DNA from: Shinella zoogloeoides
Lineage (GTDB): Bacteria; Pseudomonadota; Alphaproteobacteria; Rhizobiales; Rhizobiaceae
DNA: 64,000 nucleotides
Reading direction: 5' to 3'
Assembly: GCF_030733845.1 (NCBI RefSeq)
Contig: NZ_CP132311.1
Location: 1,491,501-1,555,500, forward strand
The translations under genes and the position numbers were made by a program. A model generated the notes under the pieces. The model searched no databases. It was not told the DNA's origin and was given only the letters and a program-made list of their open reading frames with translations. This document shows positions 25,335 through 33,224 of this stretch, in pieces; the stretch's first letter is position 1, and every line of letters begins with the position of its first letter.

Positions 25335-26915
25335 TTGTCAGCCGTTGGAGCGTCCGAGGGCAGGGGCAGTCCGTTGCTGGCTGTTCGCAGCCTGACAAAA
25401 CTATTTGGCTCGTTTGCCGCCTGTAACGGCATCGACCTCGACATCCAGCCCGGCGAGATCCACGCCCTTCTGGGCGAAAACGGCGCAGGGAAATCCACCC
25501 TCGTTAAAATGCTCTTCGGCGTGCTGTCGCCGACCAGCGGCGAGATCCTGTGGAAGGGCGAGCCCGTCCGCATCCCGAGCCCCGGCGCCGCGCGGCGCCT
25601 CGGCATCGGTATGGTTTTCCAGCACTTTTCGCTGTTCGAGGCGCTGACGGTGGCGGAAAACATCGCCCTGTCGCTGAGCCCGGGCATTTCGCTTTCCAAG
25701 GTGGCCGAAGAGGCTTCGCGCCTCTCCCATCTCTACGGCCTGCCGCTCGATCCGAAGGCGCATGTCGCGGACCTTTCGGTCGGCGAGCGCCAGCGCATCG
25801 AGATCGTGCGCGCTCTCCTGCAAAACCCTGAACTCATCATTCTCGACGAACCGACCTCCGTGCTGACGCCGCAGGAGGCGGACCGCCTGTTCGAGACGCT
25901 CGCCAAGCTGAAATCCGAGGGCCGCTCCGTCCTTTACATCAGCCATCGGCTGGAAGAGGTGCAGCGCATCTGCGACCGCGCGACGGTGCTGCGCCACGGC
26001 AAGGTCACCGGCGCCTGCGATCCGCGCAAGGAAACGCCGGCCTCGCTCGCCCGCATGATGGTCGGCAGCGATGTCGCCTCGGTGAGCACGGCCGGCACCA
26101 ACACCAAGGGCGAAGTGTTGCTGGAGGCGCGGCATCTCAGCGTGCCGGCGCGCACGCCCTTCGCCGTCGCGCTCAAGAATGTCTGTCTCAAGGTGCGGGG
26201 CGGCGAGGTCCTGGCCATCGCCGGTGTCGCGGGCAACGGCCAGGGCGAGCTTTTCGATGCGCTGTCCGGCGAATATCCGGTGTCCGACGCATCCGCCGTC
26301 TTCATTCGCGGCAAGGGCGCCGGCAATCTCGGCATCACCGCCCGGCGCCTGATGGGCGCGGGTTTCGTGCCGGAGGAGCGCCATGGCCATGCCGCCGTGC
26401 CGGGCCTGCCGCTTTCCGACAATCTCGTGCTGGCGCGCAACCAGTCGGACCGCAAGACCTTCCTGTCCGGCGGCGTGCTCGGCATCATCCGCCATGCCGT
26501 CGTGCGCATCGCGTCGCGTCGCATTTCCGAGACGATGGATGTGCGCAAGAGCGGCGAGGACCCGGCGGCGGGCTCCCTTTCGGGCGGCAACCTGCAGAAA
26601 TACATCGTCGGGCGCGAGCTGGACCGCCAGCCGGCCGTGCTGATCGTCAACCAGCCGACCTGGGGCGTCGACGCCGGGGCGGCAAGCCGTATCCGGCAGG
26701 CGCTGGTGGACCTTGCAAAGGCGGGCTCGGCCGTGCTGGTCATCAGCCAGGATCTCGACGAGATCTTCGAGGTCGCGACGGAGATCGCCGTCATCAGCGA
26801 GGGCCGACTGTCCGATGCCTATCCCGCGCACGAATTGACGCGTGAAAAGATCGGTCTCCTGATGGGCGGCATGTACGGCAAGACGGAAGGCGAGGAGGCG
26901 GCCCATGCGCATTGA
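25335..26915 (+). CDS. Nucleoside-type ABC importer, fused double ATPase subunit
   Basis: ATPase of a sugar/nucleoside-class importer with two nucleotide-binding domains in 526 residues. Domain 1 is complete: Walker A GENGAGKST, signature LSVGERQR, Walker B LIILDEP. Domain 2 has a diverged P-loop (GVAGNGQGE) with signature LSGGNLQ and NQPTWGVD, the usual asymmetry of this family. TTG 25335 is preferred because a GAGGGG site lies just ahead; an in-frame TTG at 25314 is possible. It overlaps the first permease gene by 11 bases, and two permeases and a BMP-family binding protein follow. Confidence 0.92.
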   Translation: MSAVGASEGRGSPLLAVRSLTKLFGSFAACNGIDLDIQPGEIHALLGENGAGKSTLVKMLFGVLSPTSGEILWKGEPVRIPSPGAARRLGIGMVFQHFSLFEALTVAENIALSLSPGISLSKVAEEASRLSHLYGLPLDPKAHVADLSVGERQRIEIVRALLQNPELIILDEPTSVLTPQEADRLFETLAKLKSEGRSVLYISHRLEEVQRICDRATVLRHGKVTGACDPRKETPASLARMMVGSDVASVSTAGTNTKGEVLLEARHLSVPARTPFAVALKNVCLKVRGGEVLAIAGVAGNGQGELFDALSGEYPVSDASAVFIRGKGAGNLGITARRLMGAGFVPEERHGHAAVPGLPLSDNLVLARNQSDRKTFLSGGVLGIIRHAVVRIASRRISETMDVRKSGEDPAAGSLSGGNLQKYIVGRELDRQPAVLIVNQPTWGVDAGAASRIRQALVDLAKAGSAVLVISQDLDEIFEVATEIAVISEGRLSDAYPAHELTREKIGLLMGGMYGKTEGEEAAHAH

Positions 26916-27999
26916 ACTCGAAAAGCGCGCCAACCCCTCGACGCTCTATTCCATCCTGTCGCCCTTCCTGGCGCTGGGCCTGACGGTGATCGCCGGCGGC
27001 ATCATGTTCGCCCTGCTAGGCAAGAGCCCCGTCGCCGCGCTCTACAGCTTCTTCATCGAGCCGCTGCTCGACGTCTGGTCGCTGCACGAGATCGCCATCA
27101 AGGCCGCGCCGCTGATCCTGATCGGCGTCGGCCTTTCCGTCTGCTACCGCTCCAACAACTGGAACATCGGCGCCGAGGGCCAGTTCATCGCGGGCGCCAT
27201 CGCCGGCTCCATCGTGCCGGTCGTCTTCCATGAATGGCATTCGCCGCTCGTGCTGCCGCTGATGCTGATCTGCGGCATGATCGGCGGCGCGCTCTATGCC
27301 GCCGTTCCCGCCTTCCTCAAGGCGCATATGAACACCAACGAGATCCTGACGAGCCTGATGCTGGTCTATATCGCCCAGCTCTTCCTCGACTGGCTGGTGC
27401 GCGGTCCCTGGCGCAGCCCGGACGCCTACAATTTCCCGGTGACGCGCGACTTCGCGCCGGAAGCGATCCTGCCCGAGCTCATCGCCTCCGGCCGGGCCAA
27501 TCTCGGCTTCGCCTTCGCCATCATCGCGGCCGTCGCCCTCTGGATCATGATGCGCTACACGCTGAAGGGCTTCGAGATCACCGTGCTCGGCCAGTCGGAA
27601 CGGGCAGGGCGCTTTGCCGGCTTCTCCTCCAAGCGCATGATCTGGTTCTCCATGCTGCTGTCGGGCGCGCTGGCCGGGCTTGCCGGCATCTCCGAGGTCA
27701 GTGGCACCATCGGCAAGCTGCAGCCGATCATCTCGCCCGGCTACGGCTTCACCGCCATCATCGTCGCCTTCCTCGGCCGCCTCAATCCGCTCGGCATCAT
27801 CGCCGCCGGCCTGTTCCTGGCGCTCACCTATGTCGGCGGCGAGGCGGTGCAGCTGACCCTGAGCGTTTCCGACAAGGTCACCCGCGTCTTCCAGGGCCTG
27901 CTGCTCTTCTTCGTGCTCTCCTGCGACACGCTCATCCAATACAAGATTAGGCTGGTCTTTTCCCGCCTCGGCCGCACCAGTGAAGGGGGAGCGCACTGA
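26905..27999 (+). CDS. Nucleoside-type ABC importer permease, first subunit
   Basis: Inner-membrane permease of the BPD_transp_2 (branched-chain/ribose/nucleoside) type, 364 residues with about eight to ten helices. The loop CYRSNNWNIGAEGQFIAGA is characteristic of permeases paired with BMP-family binding proteins. It overlaps the ATPase gene by 11 bases and the next permease by one base, so the three membrane-complex genes are tightly coupled. Substrate is probably a purine nucleoside or base, inferred from the whole cassette. Confidence 0.92.
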   Translation: MRIELEKRANPSTLYSILSPFLALGLTVIAGGIMFALLGKSPVAALYSFFIEPLLDVWSLHEIAIKAAPLILIGVGLSVCYRSNNWNIGAEGQFIAGAIAGSIVPVVFHEWHSPLVLPLMLICGMIGGALYAAVPAFLKAHMNTNEILTSLMLVYIAQLFLDWLVRGPWRSPDAYNFPVTRDFAPEAILPELIASGRANLGFAFAIIAAVALWIMMRYTLKGFEITVLGQSERAGRFAGFSSKRMIWFSMLLSGALAGLAGISEVSGTIGKLQPIISPGYGFTAIIVAFLGRLNPLGIIAAGLFLALTYVGGEAVQLTLSVSDKVTRVFQGLLLFFVLSCDTLIQYKIRLVFSRLGRTSEGGAH

Positions 28000-28919
28000 T
28001 GGGTATCGTCGAAGCGATCCTCCTGACCGTCATCACCGCGGCCACACCGCTGGTTCTGGCGTCACTCGGCGAACTCGTCGCCGAACGCTCGGGCGTGCTG
28101 AACCTCGGCGTCGAGGGCATGATGGTGATGGGCGCCGTGCTTGCCTTCGCCGCCACGCAGGTGACGGGCTCGCCCTATGTCGGGATCCTCGCGGGCATCG
28201 CCTGCGGCGCGCTCTTCTCGCTGCTCTTCGGTTTCCTGACGCTGACGCTCGTCGCCAACCAGGTGGCGACCGGCCTTGCGCTCACCATTCTCGGCCTCGG
28301 CGTTTCCGGCCAGATCGGCGAACCCTATGTCGGCATGTCCGGCACCAAGCTGCAGCCGATTGCGATTCCGCTGCTTGCCGATATCCCGTTCCTGGGACCG
28401 CTGCTGTTCCGGCAGGACCTGATCTTCTACCTGTCGATCGCGCTGATCTTCGGCGTGAACTGGTTCCTGTTCAGGAGCCGCGCCGGCTTGAAACTGCGTG
28501 CGGTCGGCGACAGCCACGCCTCGGCCCATGCGCTCGGCGTCCACGTCATCCGCACGCGCTATCTTGCCGTGATGTTCGGCGGCGCCTGTGCCGGCCTTGC
28601 CGGCGCGCAGCTCTCGCTCGTCTATACGCCGCAATGGGTGGAGAACATGTCCGCCGGACGCGGCTGGATCGCGCTGGCGCTCGTCGTCTTCGCCTCCTGG
28701 CGGCCCTGGCGCCTGCTTGCCGGCGGCTACCTCTTCGGCGCTGTCTCGATCAGCCAGCTTCACGTCCAGCCGCTGAACCTCGGCATCCCCTCGCAGTTCC
28801 TGTCGGCGCTTCCCTATGCCGCCACGGTTGTCGTATTGGTGCTGATATCACGCAACCGACGCACCACGTTGATCAATACACCCGCCTCTCTGGGCAAGCC
28901 CTTTGTGCCAGACCGGTGA
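27999..28919 (+). CDS. Nucleoside-type ABC importer permease, second subunit
   Basis: Second permease, 306 residues, forming the transmembrane heterodimer with the preceding protein. The N-terminal PLVLASLGELVAERSGVLNLGVEGMMVMGA segment is the signature of this subunit class. Its start shares one base with the upstream stop. A 49-base gap leads to the binding-protein gene, whose higher expression could be set by its own good ribosome site. Confidence 0.92.
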   Translation: MGIVEAILLTVITAATPLVLASLGELVAERSGVLNLGVEGMMVMGAVLAFAATQVTGSPYVGILAGIACGALFSLLFGFLTLTLVANQVATGLALTILGLGVSGQIGEPYVGMSGTKLQPIAIPLLADIPFLGPLLFRQDLIFYLSIALIFGVNWFLFRSRAGLKLRAVGDSHASAHALGVHVIRTRYLAVMFGGACAGLAGAQLSLVYTPQWVENMSAGRGWIALALVVFASWRPWRLLAGGYLFGAVSISQLHVQPLNLGIPSQFLSALPYAATVVVLVLISRNRRTTLINTPASLGKPFVPDR

Positions 28920-28968
28920 AAAGAACAAGAAAACGGGAAACAACCACTTCCAACCTACAGAGGATAAA

Positions 28969-30039
28969 ATGAAGAAAATCATTCTCGCTCTCGCAACATC
29001 GGCCGCCGTGCTCGGCTTTGCCGCCGCAGCCAGCGCCCAGGATAAGACGAAGATCTGCTTCATCTATGTCGGCTCCAAGACAGATGGCGGCTGGACGCAG
29101 GCGCACGACATCGGCCGCCAGGCGCTGCAGAAGGAGTTCGGCGACAAGATCGAGACGCCGTTCCTCGAAAGCGTTCCGGAAGGCCCCGACGCCGAGCGCG
29201 CGATCGAGCGCATGGCCCGCTCCGGCTGCGCACTGGTCTTCACCACCTCGTTCGGCTTCATGGATGCCACCGTCAAGGTTGCCGAAAAGTTCCCGGACGT
29301 GAAGTTCGAGCACGCGACGGGCTTCAAGTCCGCCCCGAATGTCGCGACCTACAATTCGCGCTTCTATGAAGGCCGCTACATCCAGGGCCTGATCGCCGCC
29401 AAGATGTCCGAGAAGGGTGTCGCAGGCTACATCGCCTCGTTCCCGATCCCGGAAGTCGTCATGGGCATCAATGCCTTCGTGCACGGTGCGCAGTCGGTGA
29501 ACCCGGACTTCAAGGTCAAGGTCATCTGGGCCAACACCTGGTTCGACCCCGGCAAGGAAGCCGACGCCGCCAAGGCGCTGATCGACCAGGGCGTCGACAT
29601 CCTGACCCAGCACACGGACACGACCGCGCCGATGCAGGTCGCCGCCGAGCGTGGCATCAAGGCGTTCGGCCAGGCGTCCGACATGATCGCTGCCGGCCCG
29701 AACACCCAGCTCACCGCCATCGTCGACACCTGGGGCGCCTACTACATCAAGCGCACCAAGGCCGTGCTCGACGGCACCTGGAAGTCGGAGCAGGTCTGGG
29801 ATGGCCTGAAGGACGGCATCCTGACCATGGCGCCCTACACCAACATGCCCGACGACGTGAAGAAGCTCGCCGAAGAGGCCGAAGCGAAGATCCGCTCCGG
29901 CGAACTGCACCCCTTCACCGGCCCGATCAAGAAGCAGGACGGTTCGGATTGGCTCGCCGAAGGTGCCGTCTCCGATGACGGCACGCTCCTCGGCATGAAC
30001 TTCTACATCGCCGGCGTCGACGACCAGCTGCCGAAATAA
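28969..30039 (+). CDS. BMP-family periplasmic substrate-binding protein
   Basis: Periplasmic receptor of the preceding ABC importer, 356 residues with a cleavable signal peptide (ends ASAQ, near residue 23). The BMP/Med/PnrA-like fold is seen in ICFIYVGSKTDGGWTQAHD, FTTSFGFMD, EGRYIQGLIAA and DILTQHTDTTA. Members bind purine nucleosides or related compounds. ATG 28969 follows an AGAGGA site. A clear terminator lies 26 bases downstream and the FadR-type regulator gene comes next. Confidence 0.93.
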   Translation: MKKIILALATSAAVLGFAAAASAQDKTKICFIYVGSKTDGGWTQAHDIGRQALQKEFGDKIETPFLESVPEGPDAERAIERMARSGCALVFTTSFGFMDATVKVAEKFPDVKFEHATGFKSAPNVATYNSRFYEGRYIQGLIAAKMSEKGVAGYIASFPIPEVVMGINAFVHGAQSVNPDFKVKVIWANTWFDPGKEADAAKALIDQGVDILTQHTDTTAPMQVAAERGIKAFGQASDMIAAGPNTQLTAIVDTWGAYYIKRTKAVLDGTWKSEQVWDGLKDGILTMAPYTNMPDDVKKLAEEAEAKIRSGELHPFTGPIKKQDGSDWLAEGAVSDDGTLLGMNFYIAGVDDQLPK

Positions 30040-30064
30040 GCGGCGAACGCATTCGACATGCGGG

Positions 30065-30091
30065 AAGGCGTCTCGAAAGGGACGCCTTTTT
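30065..30091 (+). terminator. Rho-independent terminator of the ABC importer operon
   Basis: AAGGCGTC (30065-30072) pairs perfectly with GACGCCTT (30081-30088) around an eight-base loop and is followed by T residues (30087-30091). It lies 26 bases after the binding-protein stop. Confidence 0.88.
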
Positions 30092-30205
30092 CGTCTGTGA
30101 CAGGGATGCGACAGATCATCCTTTGCGGAATCGGCGGGGCATTCTATACCTGCCGGATGGTTCCGGGACAAAAGGGGTGGTCCGGAACGGAGGAGGGGAA
30201 GGTTC

Positions 30206-30949
30206 TTGCGCAAGGGTTTGCTTGAGACGGTCATCAGCGGGATGAACACGCGCACCAGCCATGCGCAGGTCGTCAACGCGCTGGGCCGGGCCATCATCGC
30301 GGGCGAATATCCCGTCGGCGCGACTTTGCCCGGCGATGCGGAGCTTGCCGCCCGCTTCAAGGTCTCCCGCACGGTACTGCGCGAGGCGATGAAGACGCTG
30401 GCCGCCAAGGGCCTCGTCGTGCCGCGCGCGCGCATCGGCACCCGCGTGACACCCAACACGCAATGGAACCTCTTCGACAGCGATATCCTCACCTGGTATT
30501 TCGCCGTCGGCATCAACGAGGATTTCCTGCTGCACCTTTCCGAAGTGCGGCTCGCGTTCGAACCGCACGCGGCAGCGCTCGCGGCCCGTCACGCCACGGA
30601 GGCCGATATCAGCCAGATGATGCGGCTTGCCGTCGCCATGGGCGATCTGGAGCATACGGCGGAATCGCTCGCGCTCGCCGATCTCAAGTTCCATCTTTCG
30701 GTGCTGGAAGCATCGCGCAACCCGTTCCTGCGTACCGTCGGCAGCCTGATCGAGGCAGCGCTCGTCGGCGCCTTCAAACTCAGCTCGCCCGCGGCCGATC
30801 GCGGCAAGATGGGCGACGTCGCGGCCACGCATATTCGCATCGTCGAGGAGATCGACAAGCGGGACGAGGATGGCGCGCGGCGCGCGATGGAGAATGTCAT
30901 CAAGGTCGGCCGCGAGCGGGTGGTGCAGGCGCTGCGCGACGGAAAATAA
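30206..30949 (+). CDS. FadR-type GntR transcriptional regulator
   Basis: A 247-residue regulator with a GntR winged helix (residues about 15-80: VNALGRAIIAGEYPVGATLPGDAELAARFKVSRTVLREAMKTLAAKGLV) and an FCD ligand domain with the conserved metal-ligand region LADLKFHLSVLEASRNPFL. It sits right after the nucleoside importer operon and could control it, but no matching operator was identified. TTG 30206 is taken as start because an AGGAGGGGAAGG tract precedes it; ATG 30242 would still keep the whole helix-turn-helix. Confidence 0.9.
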   Translation: MRKGLLETVISGMNTRTSHAQVVNALGRAIIAGEYPVGATLPGDAELAARFKVSRTVLREAMKTLAAKGLVVPRARIGTRVTPNTQWNLFDSDILTWYFAVGINEDFLLHLSEVRLAFEPHAAALAARHATEADISQMMRLAVAMGDLEHTAESLALADLKFHLSVLEASRNPFLRTVGSLIEAALVGAFKLSSPAADRGKMGDVAATHIRIVEEIDKRDEDGARRAMENVIKVGRERVVQALRDGK

Positions 30950-30972
30950 TCACCTCCCGTCGCGTGGACCGC

Positions 30973-31320
30973 TCAGTCGTCGTTGCTGGCGTTCAGCTCT
31001 TCCGGCCGCTTGCCTTCATCCGCTGCCCGGATGGCGACCTGGGCCGCTCCCATTGCCTGATAGAGATTGAACAGCGCCTCGCTTGCCCGCGCGGCCAGCC
31101 GAAACCATTCGGTATTGCCGGCAATGGCGGGATGATGCAGCAACTGGTCGTCGACAAGATCGAGCACGATGGAGGTCGTGTGCACCGCCTCGTGGAAGCC
31201 GAAGGAGCCCGAGGCGTAATGCGCGAGCAGGTCCGGCGGCGTCATGGCGCGCTCTTCGGCCAGGATGTCGAGCTGCTTCAGCCGTTCGTCCTCAAGTTCG
31301 ATGTCTGTGCTTTCCAGCAT
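30973..31320 (-). CDS. Conserved rhizobial hypothetical protein
   Basis: A 115-residue cytoplasmic protein, acidic at both ends, mostly predicted helical (GFHEAVHTTSIVLDLVDDQLL, EWFRLAARASEALFNLYQAMGAAQ). No catalytic motif or membrane segment is visible and I do not recognise the family. It converges with the FadR-type gene and is followed on its own strand by two more small genes. Confidence 0.68.
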   Translation of the reverse strand: MLESTDIELEDERLKQLDILAEERAMTPPDLLAHYASGSFGFHEAVHTTSIVLDLVDDQLLHHPAIAGNTEWFRLAARASEALFNLYQAMGAAQVAIRAADEGKRPEELNASNDD

Positions 31321-31344
31321 GGTCGCCTCCGTTGCCTTGTCGCG

Positions 31345-31611
31345 TCAGAAGTAATCGATTCGTACACGCCGGTGGACCAAAAGAAGCGAACGATCCGGCT
31401 GGATGCGATAGGTCTCGACCACCCGCCGCCCGAAACTGTCGTGGAAGATATGCTCGAACGTGCTGCCGACCGGCGCCTTCGTGAGCTTCGTGCGCGGCTG
31501 GCCGCCATAGGTGATGCTGCCTGGGATGGGCTCGACGCCGACGCCGGTGCCTCCCGTCGTGCAGGAGGCAAGGAAAAGAGCGGCAAGCAGGGGCAGGGCG
31601 ATACGCATCAT
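31345..31611 (-). CDS. Small lipoprotein, hypothetical
   Basis: An 88-residue protein with a lipoprotein signal peptide: a short positive start, a hydrophobic stretch and the lipobox LASC, so the mature protein would begin at that Cys. The remainder (TYGGQPRTKLTKAPVGSTFEHIFHDSFGRRVVETY) is basic and beta-rich. The ATG at 31611 is chosen because AAGGAG lies six bases ahead; an in-frame ATG at 31632 is upstream of that site. No function is recognised. Confidence 0.68.
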   Translation of the reverse strand: MMRIALPLLAALFLASCTTGGTGVGVEPIPGSITYGGQPRTKLTKAPVGSTFEHIFHDSFGRRVVETYRIQPDRSLLLVHRRVRIDYF

Positions 31612-31688
31612 GGCAAGCTCCTTCGCGCGCATCCTAGCAGATCGGGCGTCATAGGAAACGGGCGGCCGAAGCCGCCCGCTTGGTTGTG

Positions 31689-32213
31689 TCAGCCCTGCGG
31701 CGTAAGCGTTACCGACGTGCCGGTGGCCGCGAGATTGAGCCCGATCTGGCCGCTGACGCTGACCGTCTGCAGGTGGATCGATCCCGACGTGCCGCCGATG
31801 AGGATGTTGGTGCCGACACCGACACCCACCGTCGCTTCCGCTGTCGCGCCCTGGTAGAGGCCGCCGAGCGAACCCTGATGGTAACCGGCCGTCGGCGCGA
31901 AGACCGCCCAGACGATGCGGCCCTGCGTGGTGAAGCCTAGGTCGACGCCCATCTTGCGGATCACGCCGGAATAGGCGTCCTGCTCGCCATTGGTCGCGCT
32001 GAACACGCAGTCCACGTTCTTGGCCGAGCCGATCACGTAGCCGACGCCGCCGCCGACATCGCAGCTCAGCATGCCGATCTTGACGCCGTCGCGGGCGCCC
32101 CGGTCGACATAAACAGGCGTTTCATCGCGGATCACCATGTCTGCTGCGCCAGCCGTCGTCGCGAAAGCCTGCGCAAGGGTAAGCGCGAGGGCAGTTCCAA
32201 GCTTCTTGTTCAT
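31689..32213 (-). CDS. DUF992 exported protein
   Basis: A 174-residue exported protein with a signal peptide ending near TAGAA. The mature part matches DUF992, a Gly-rich beta protein of alphaproteobacteria (KIGMLSCDVGGGVGYVIGSAKNVDCVF, GRIVWAVFAPTAGY, LQGATAEATVGVGVG-like repeats). Two cysteines could form a disulfide. ATG 32213 follows AAGGAG by seven bases; an in-frame ATG at 32237 lacks such a site. Function is unknown. Confidence 0.85.
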   Translation of the reverse strand: MNKKLGTALALTLAQAFATTAGAADMVIRDETPVYVDRGARDGVKIGMLSCDVGGGVGYVIGSAKNVDCVFSATNGEQDAYSGVIRKMGVDLGFTTQGRIVWAVFAPTAGYHQGSLGGLYQGATAEATVGVGVGTNILIGGTSGSIHLQTVSVSGQIGLNLAATGTSVTLTPQG

Positions 32214-32360
32214 CTGTGCACTCCTTCTAACTGGCACGATAATGGCGAATCCGGTGCATTGGTTCCCGGCCGCCCGTCATCTCATGGCGAAGATCGTGGC
32301 GGAGTGTGGGCGCGCAAGCCGCCGCCCACAGCAAGAAAACCCGCGTTCACGCCTTTCCCG

Positions 32361-32573
32361 TCACACCTGGTTGATCGTCGGCAGATGCGAGATCACCTCG
32401 TCGCGGCTCCGCTCGGCGAGCGGGGCGATATGCGCGTTCCAGAATGATTCGGCGGCCGGACTGTCATGTTCCCACTTGCGGGTGGTCAGGTGATTGTCGT
32501 CGATCTTCGCAAGCCGCCCGCCGCCAAGGCGACGATATTCTGCAGCGAGTTTTGCGGTGCTTGTCTGTTCCAT
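32361..32573 (-). CDS. Small conserved hypothetical protein (70 residues)
   Basis: A short soluble protein, MEQTSTAKLAAEYRRLGGG...LPTINQV, with a strong GAGGAG ribosome site six bases before ATG 32573. The longer open frame that continues upstream to 33578 crosses the tRNA-Ser and is not coding. Composition is charged and helical with no known motif. It is the last chromosomal gene before the prophage attachment site. Confidence 0.65.
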   Translation of the reverse strand: MEQTSTAKLAAEYRRLGGGRLAKIDDNHLTTRKWEHDSPAAESFWNAHIAPLAERSRDEVISHLPTINQV

Positions 32574-32633
32574 GGCCGGCTCCTCTTCATGAGAAAACCG
32601 AAAGCGGCGGGTGGCCCCATTGTTCCGGGCAAC

Positions 32634-32665
32634 AAAAAAGGCCGGGGCGAAAACGCACCGACCTT
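32634..32665 (-). terminator. Terminator on the minus strand with no recognised gene upstream
   Basis: On the minus strand AAGGTCGG pairs with CCGGCCTT (arms at 32658-32665 and 32638-32645, one G-U) and is followed by a run of T read from 32639 to 32634. It is a convincing terminator, yet no credible coding frame leads into it between 32666 and the tRNA at 32968. Confidence 0.65.
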
Positions 32666-32967
32666 CCTCATTCATCACCTGTTCACCCGTGCCAGTACAT
32701 CCGTGGTCAAAAGCATCAGGCGATGACGGCAATTGCGAGCGGCAGACGCTTTCCAGCGCTCTCAAGCAATGCCGATGACGGTGATATAGGAGGCCATTGT
32801 GTCCAAAACAAGGGCTTGGCTTTAAAAGCTTTCTTCCGGTGTCGCGCCGCACGTTGACGGAATGGGCAAAACTGCTAAAAAGCCGCTTCGCTTGAAGGAG
32901 CGGCGAACGGGCGCAACCAGGCCGCGCGGCTTTTCCGAAACCGGGAAAAGATTGCTCCCTTGCCAGC
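32666..32967. other. Apparently non-coding stretch before tRNA-Ser
   Basis: About 300 bases without a supportable coding frame. It feeds, on the minus strand, into the terminator at 32634-32665, so a small RNA transcribed leftward is possible. No tRNA, repeat or conserved RNA was recognised here. Confidence 0.4.
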
Positions 32968-33057
32968 GGAAGAGTGTCCGAGTGGTTTAAGGAACCGGTC
33001 TTGAAAACCGGCGTGCGGGAGACCGTACCGTGGGTTCGAATCCCACCTCTTCCGCCA
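32968..33057 (+). tRNA. tRNA-Ser (TGA anticodon), prophage attachment site
   Basis: A 90-base class II tRNA: acceptor GGAAGAG pairs with CTCTTCC, the anticodon loop is CTTGAAA with anticodon TGA, a long variable arm (GTGCGGGAGACCGTACC) is present, the T arm contains TTCGAATC, the discriminator is G and CCA is encoded. An integrase gene begins 168 bases downstream on the same strand, so its 3' half is the probable attL core. No second copy of the 3' end is seen in the window, so attR lies beyond 64000. Confidence 0.97.
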
Positions 33058-33153
33058 ATTTCGGCTTCCATCTCTTCCCTATCGTGTCCAAACGTCCTAT
33101 TTTTCAGGCGTTGCGGTTGGACCGACGTTTCCATGCCTTTCCCATTATGCCCG

Positions 33154-33212
33154 CCGATACCCGCCAAAAAGGGGGTATGCGAGCGGGTATCGGGAAACGG
33201 GAAAGCGGGTAT
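33154..33212. repeat. Repeated GCGGGTAT elements between attL and the integrase
   Basis: CCGATACCCGC (33154-33164) and GCGGGTATCGG (33183-33193) form a perfect 11-bp inverted repeat. A further GCGGGTAT follows at 33205-33212 and a variant GGGGGTAT at 33171-33178. Direct and inverted copies of a short element next to an attachment site resemble integrase or excisionase arm sites; this is inferred from position and repetition. Confidence 0.5.
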
Positions 33213-33224
33213 TTTGGAAAAGCG

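Noticed and set aside
26100..26280. Diverged Walker A in the second half of the ABC ATPase as a sign of damage.
   Set aside because: A degenerate P-loop in the second domain is normal for this family of fused ATPases; signature and Walker B regions are intact.
28873..30516. A 547-codon minus-strand frame opposite the BMP-family gene.
   Set aside because: It covers a well-supported binding-protein gene, its terminator and the start of the regulator gene, and has no recognisable domain.
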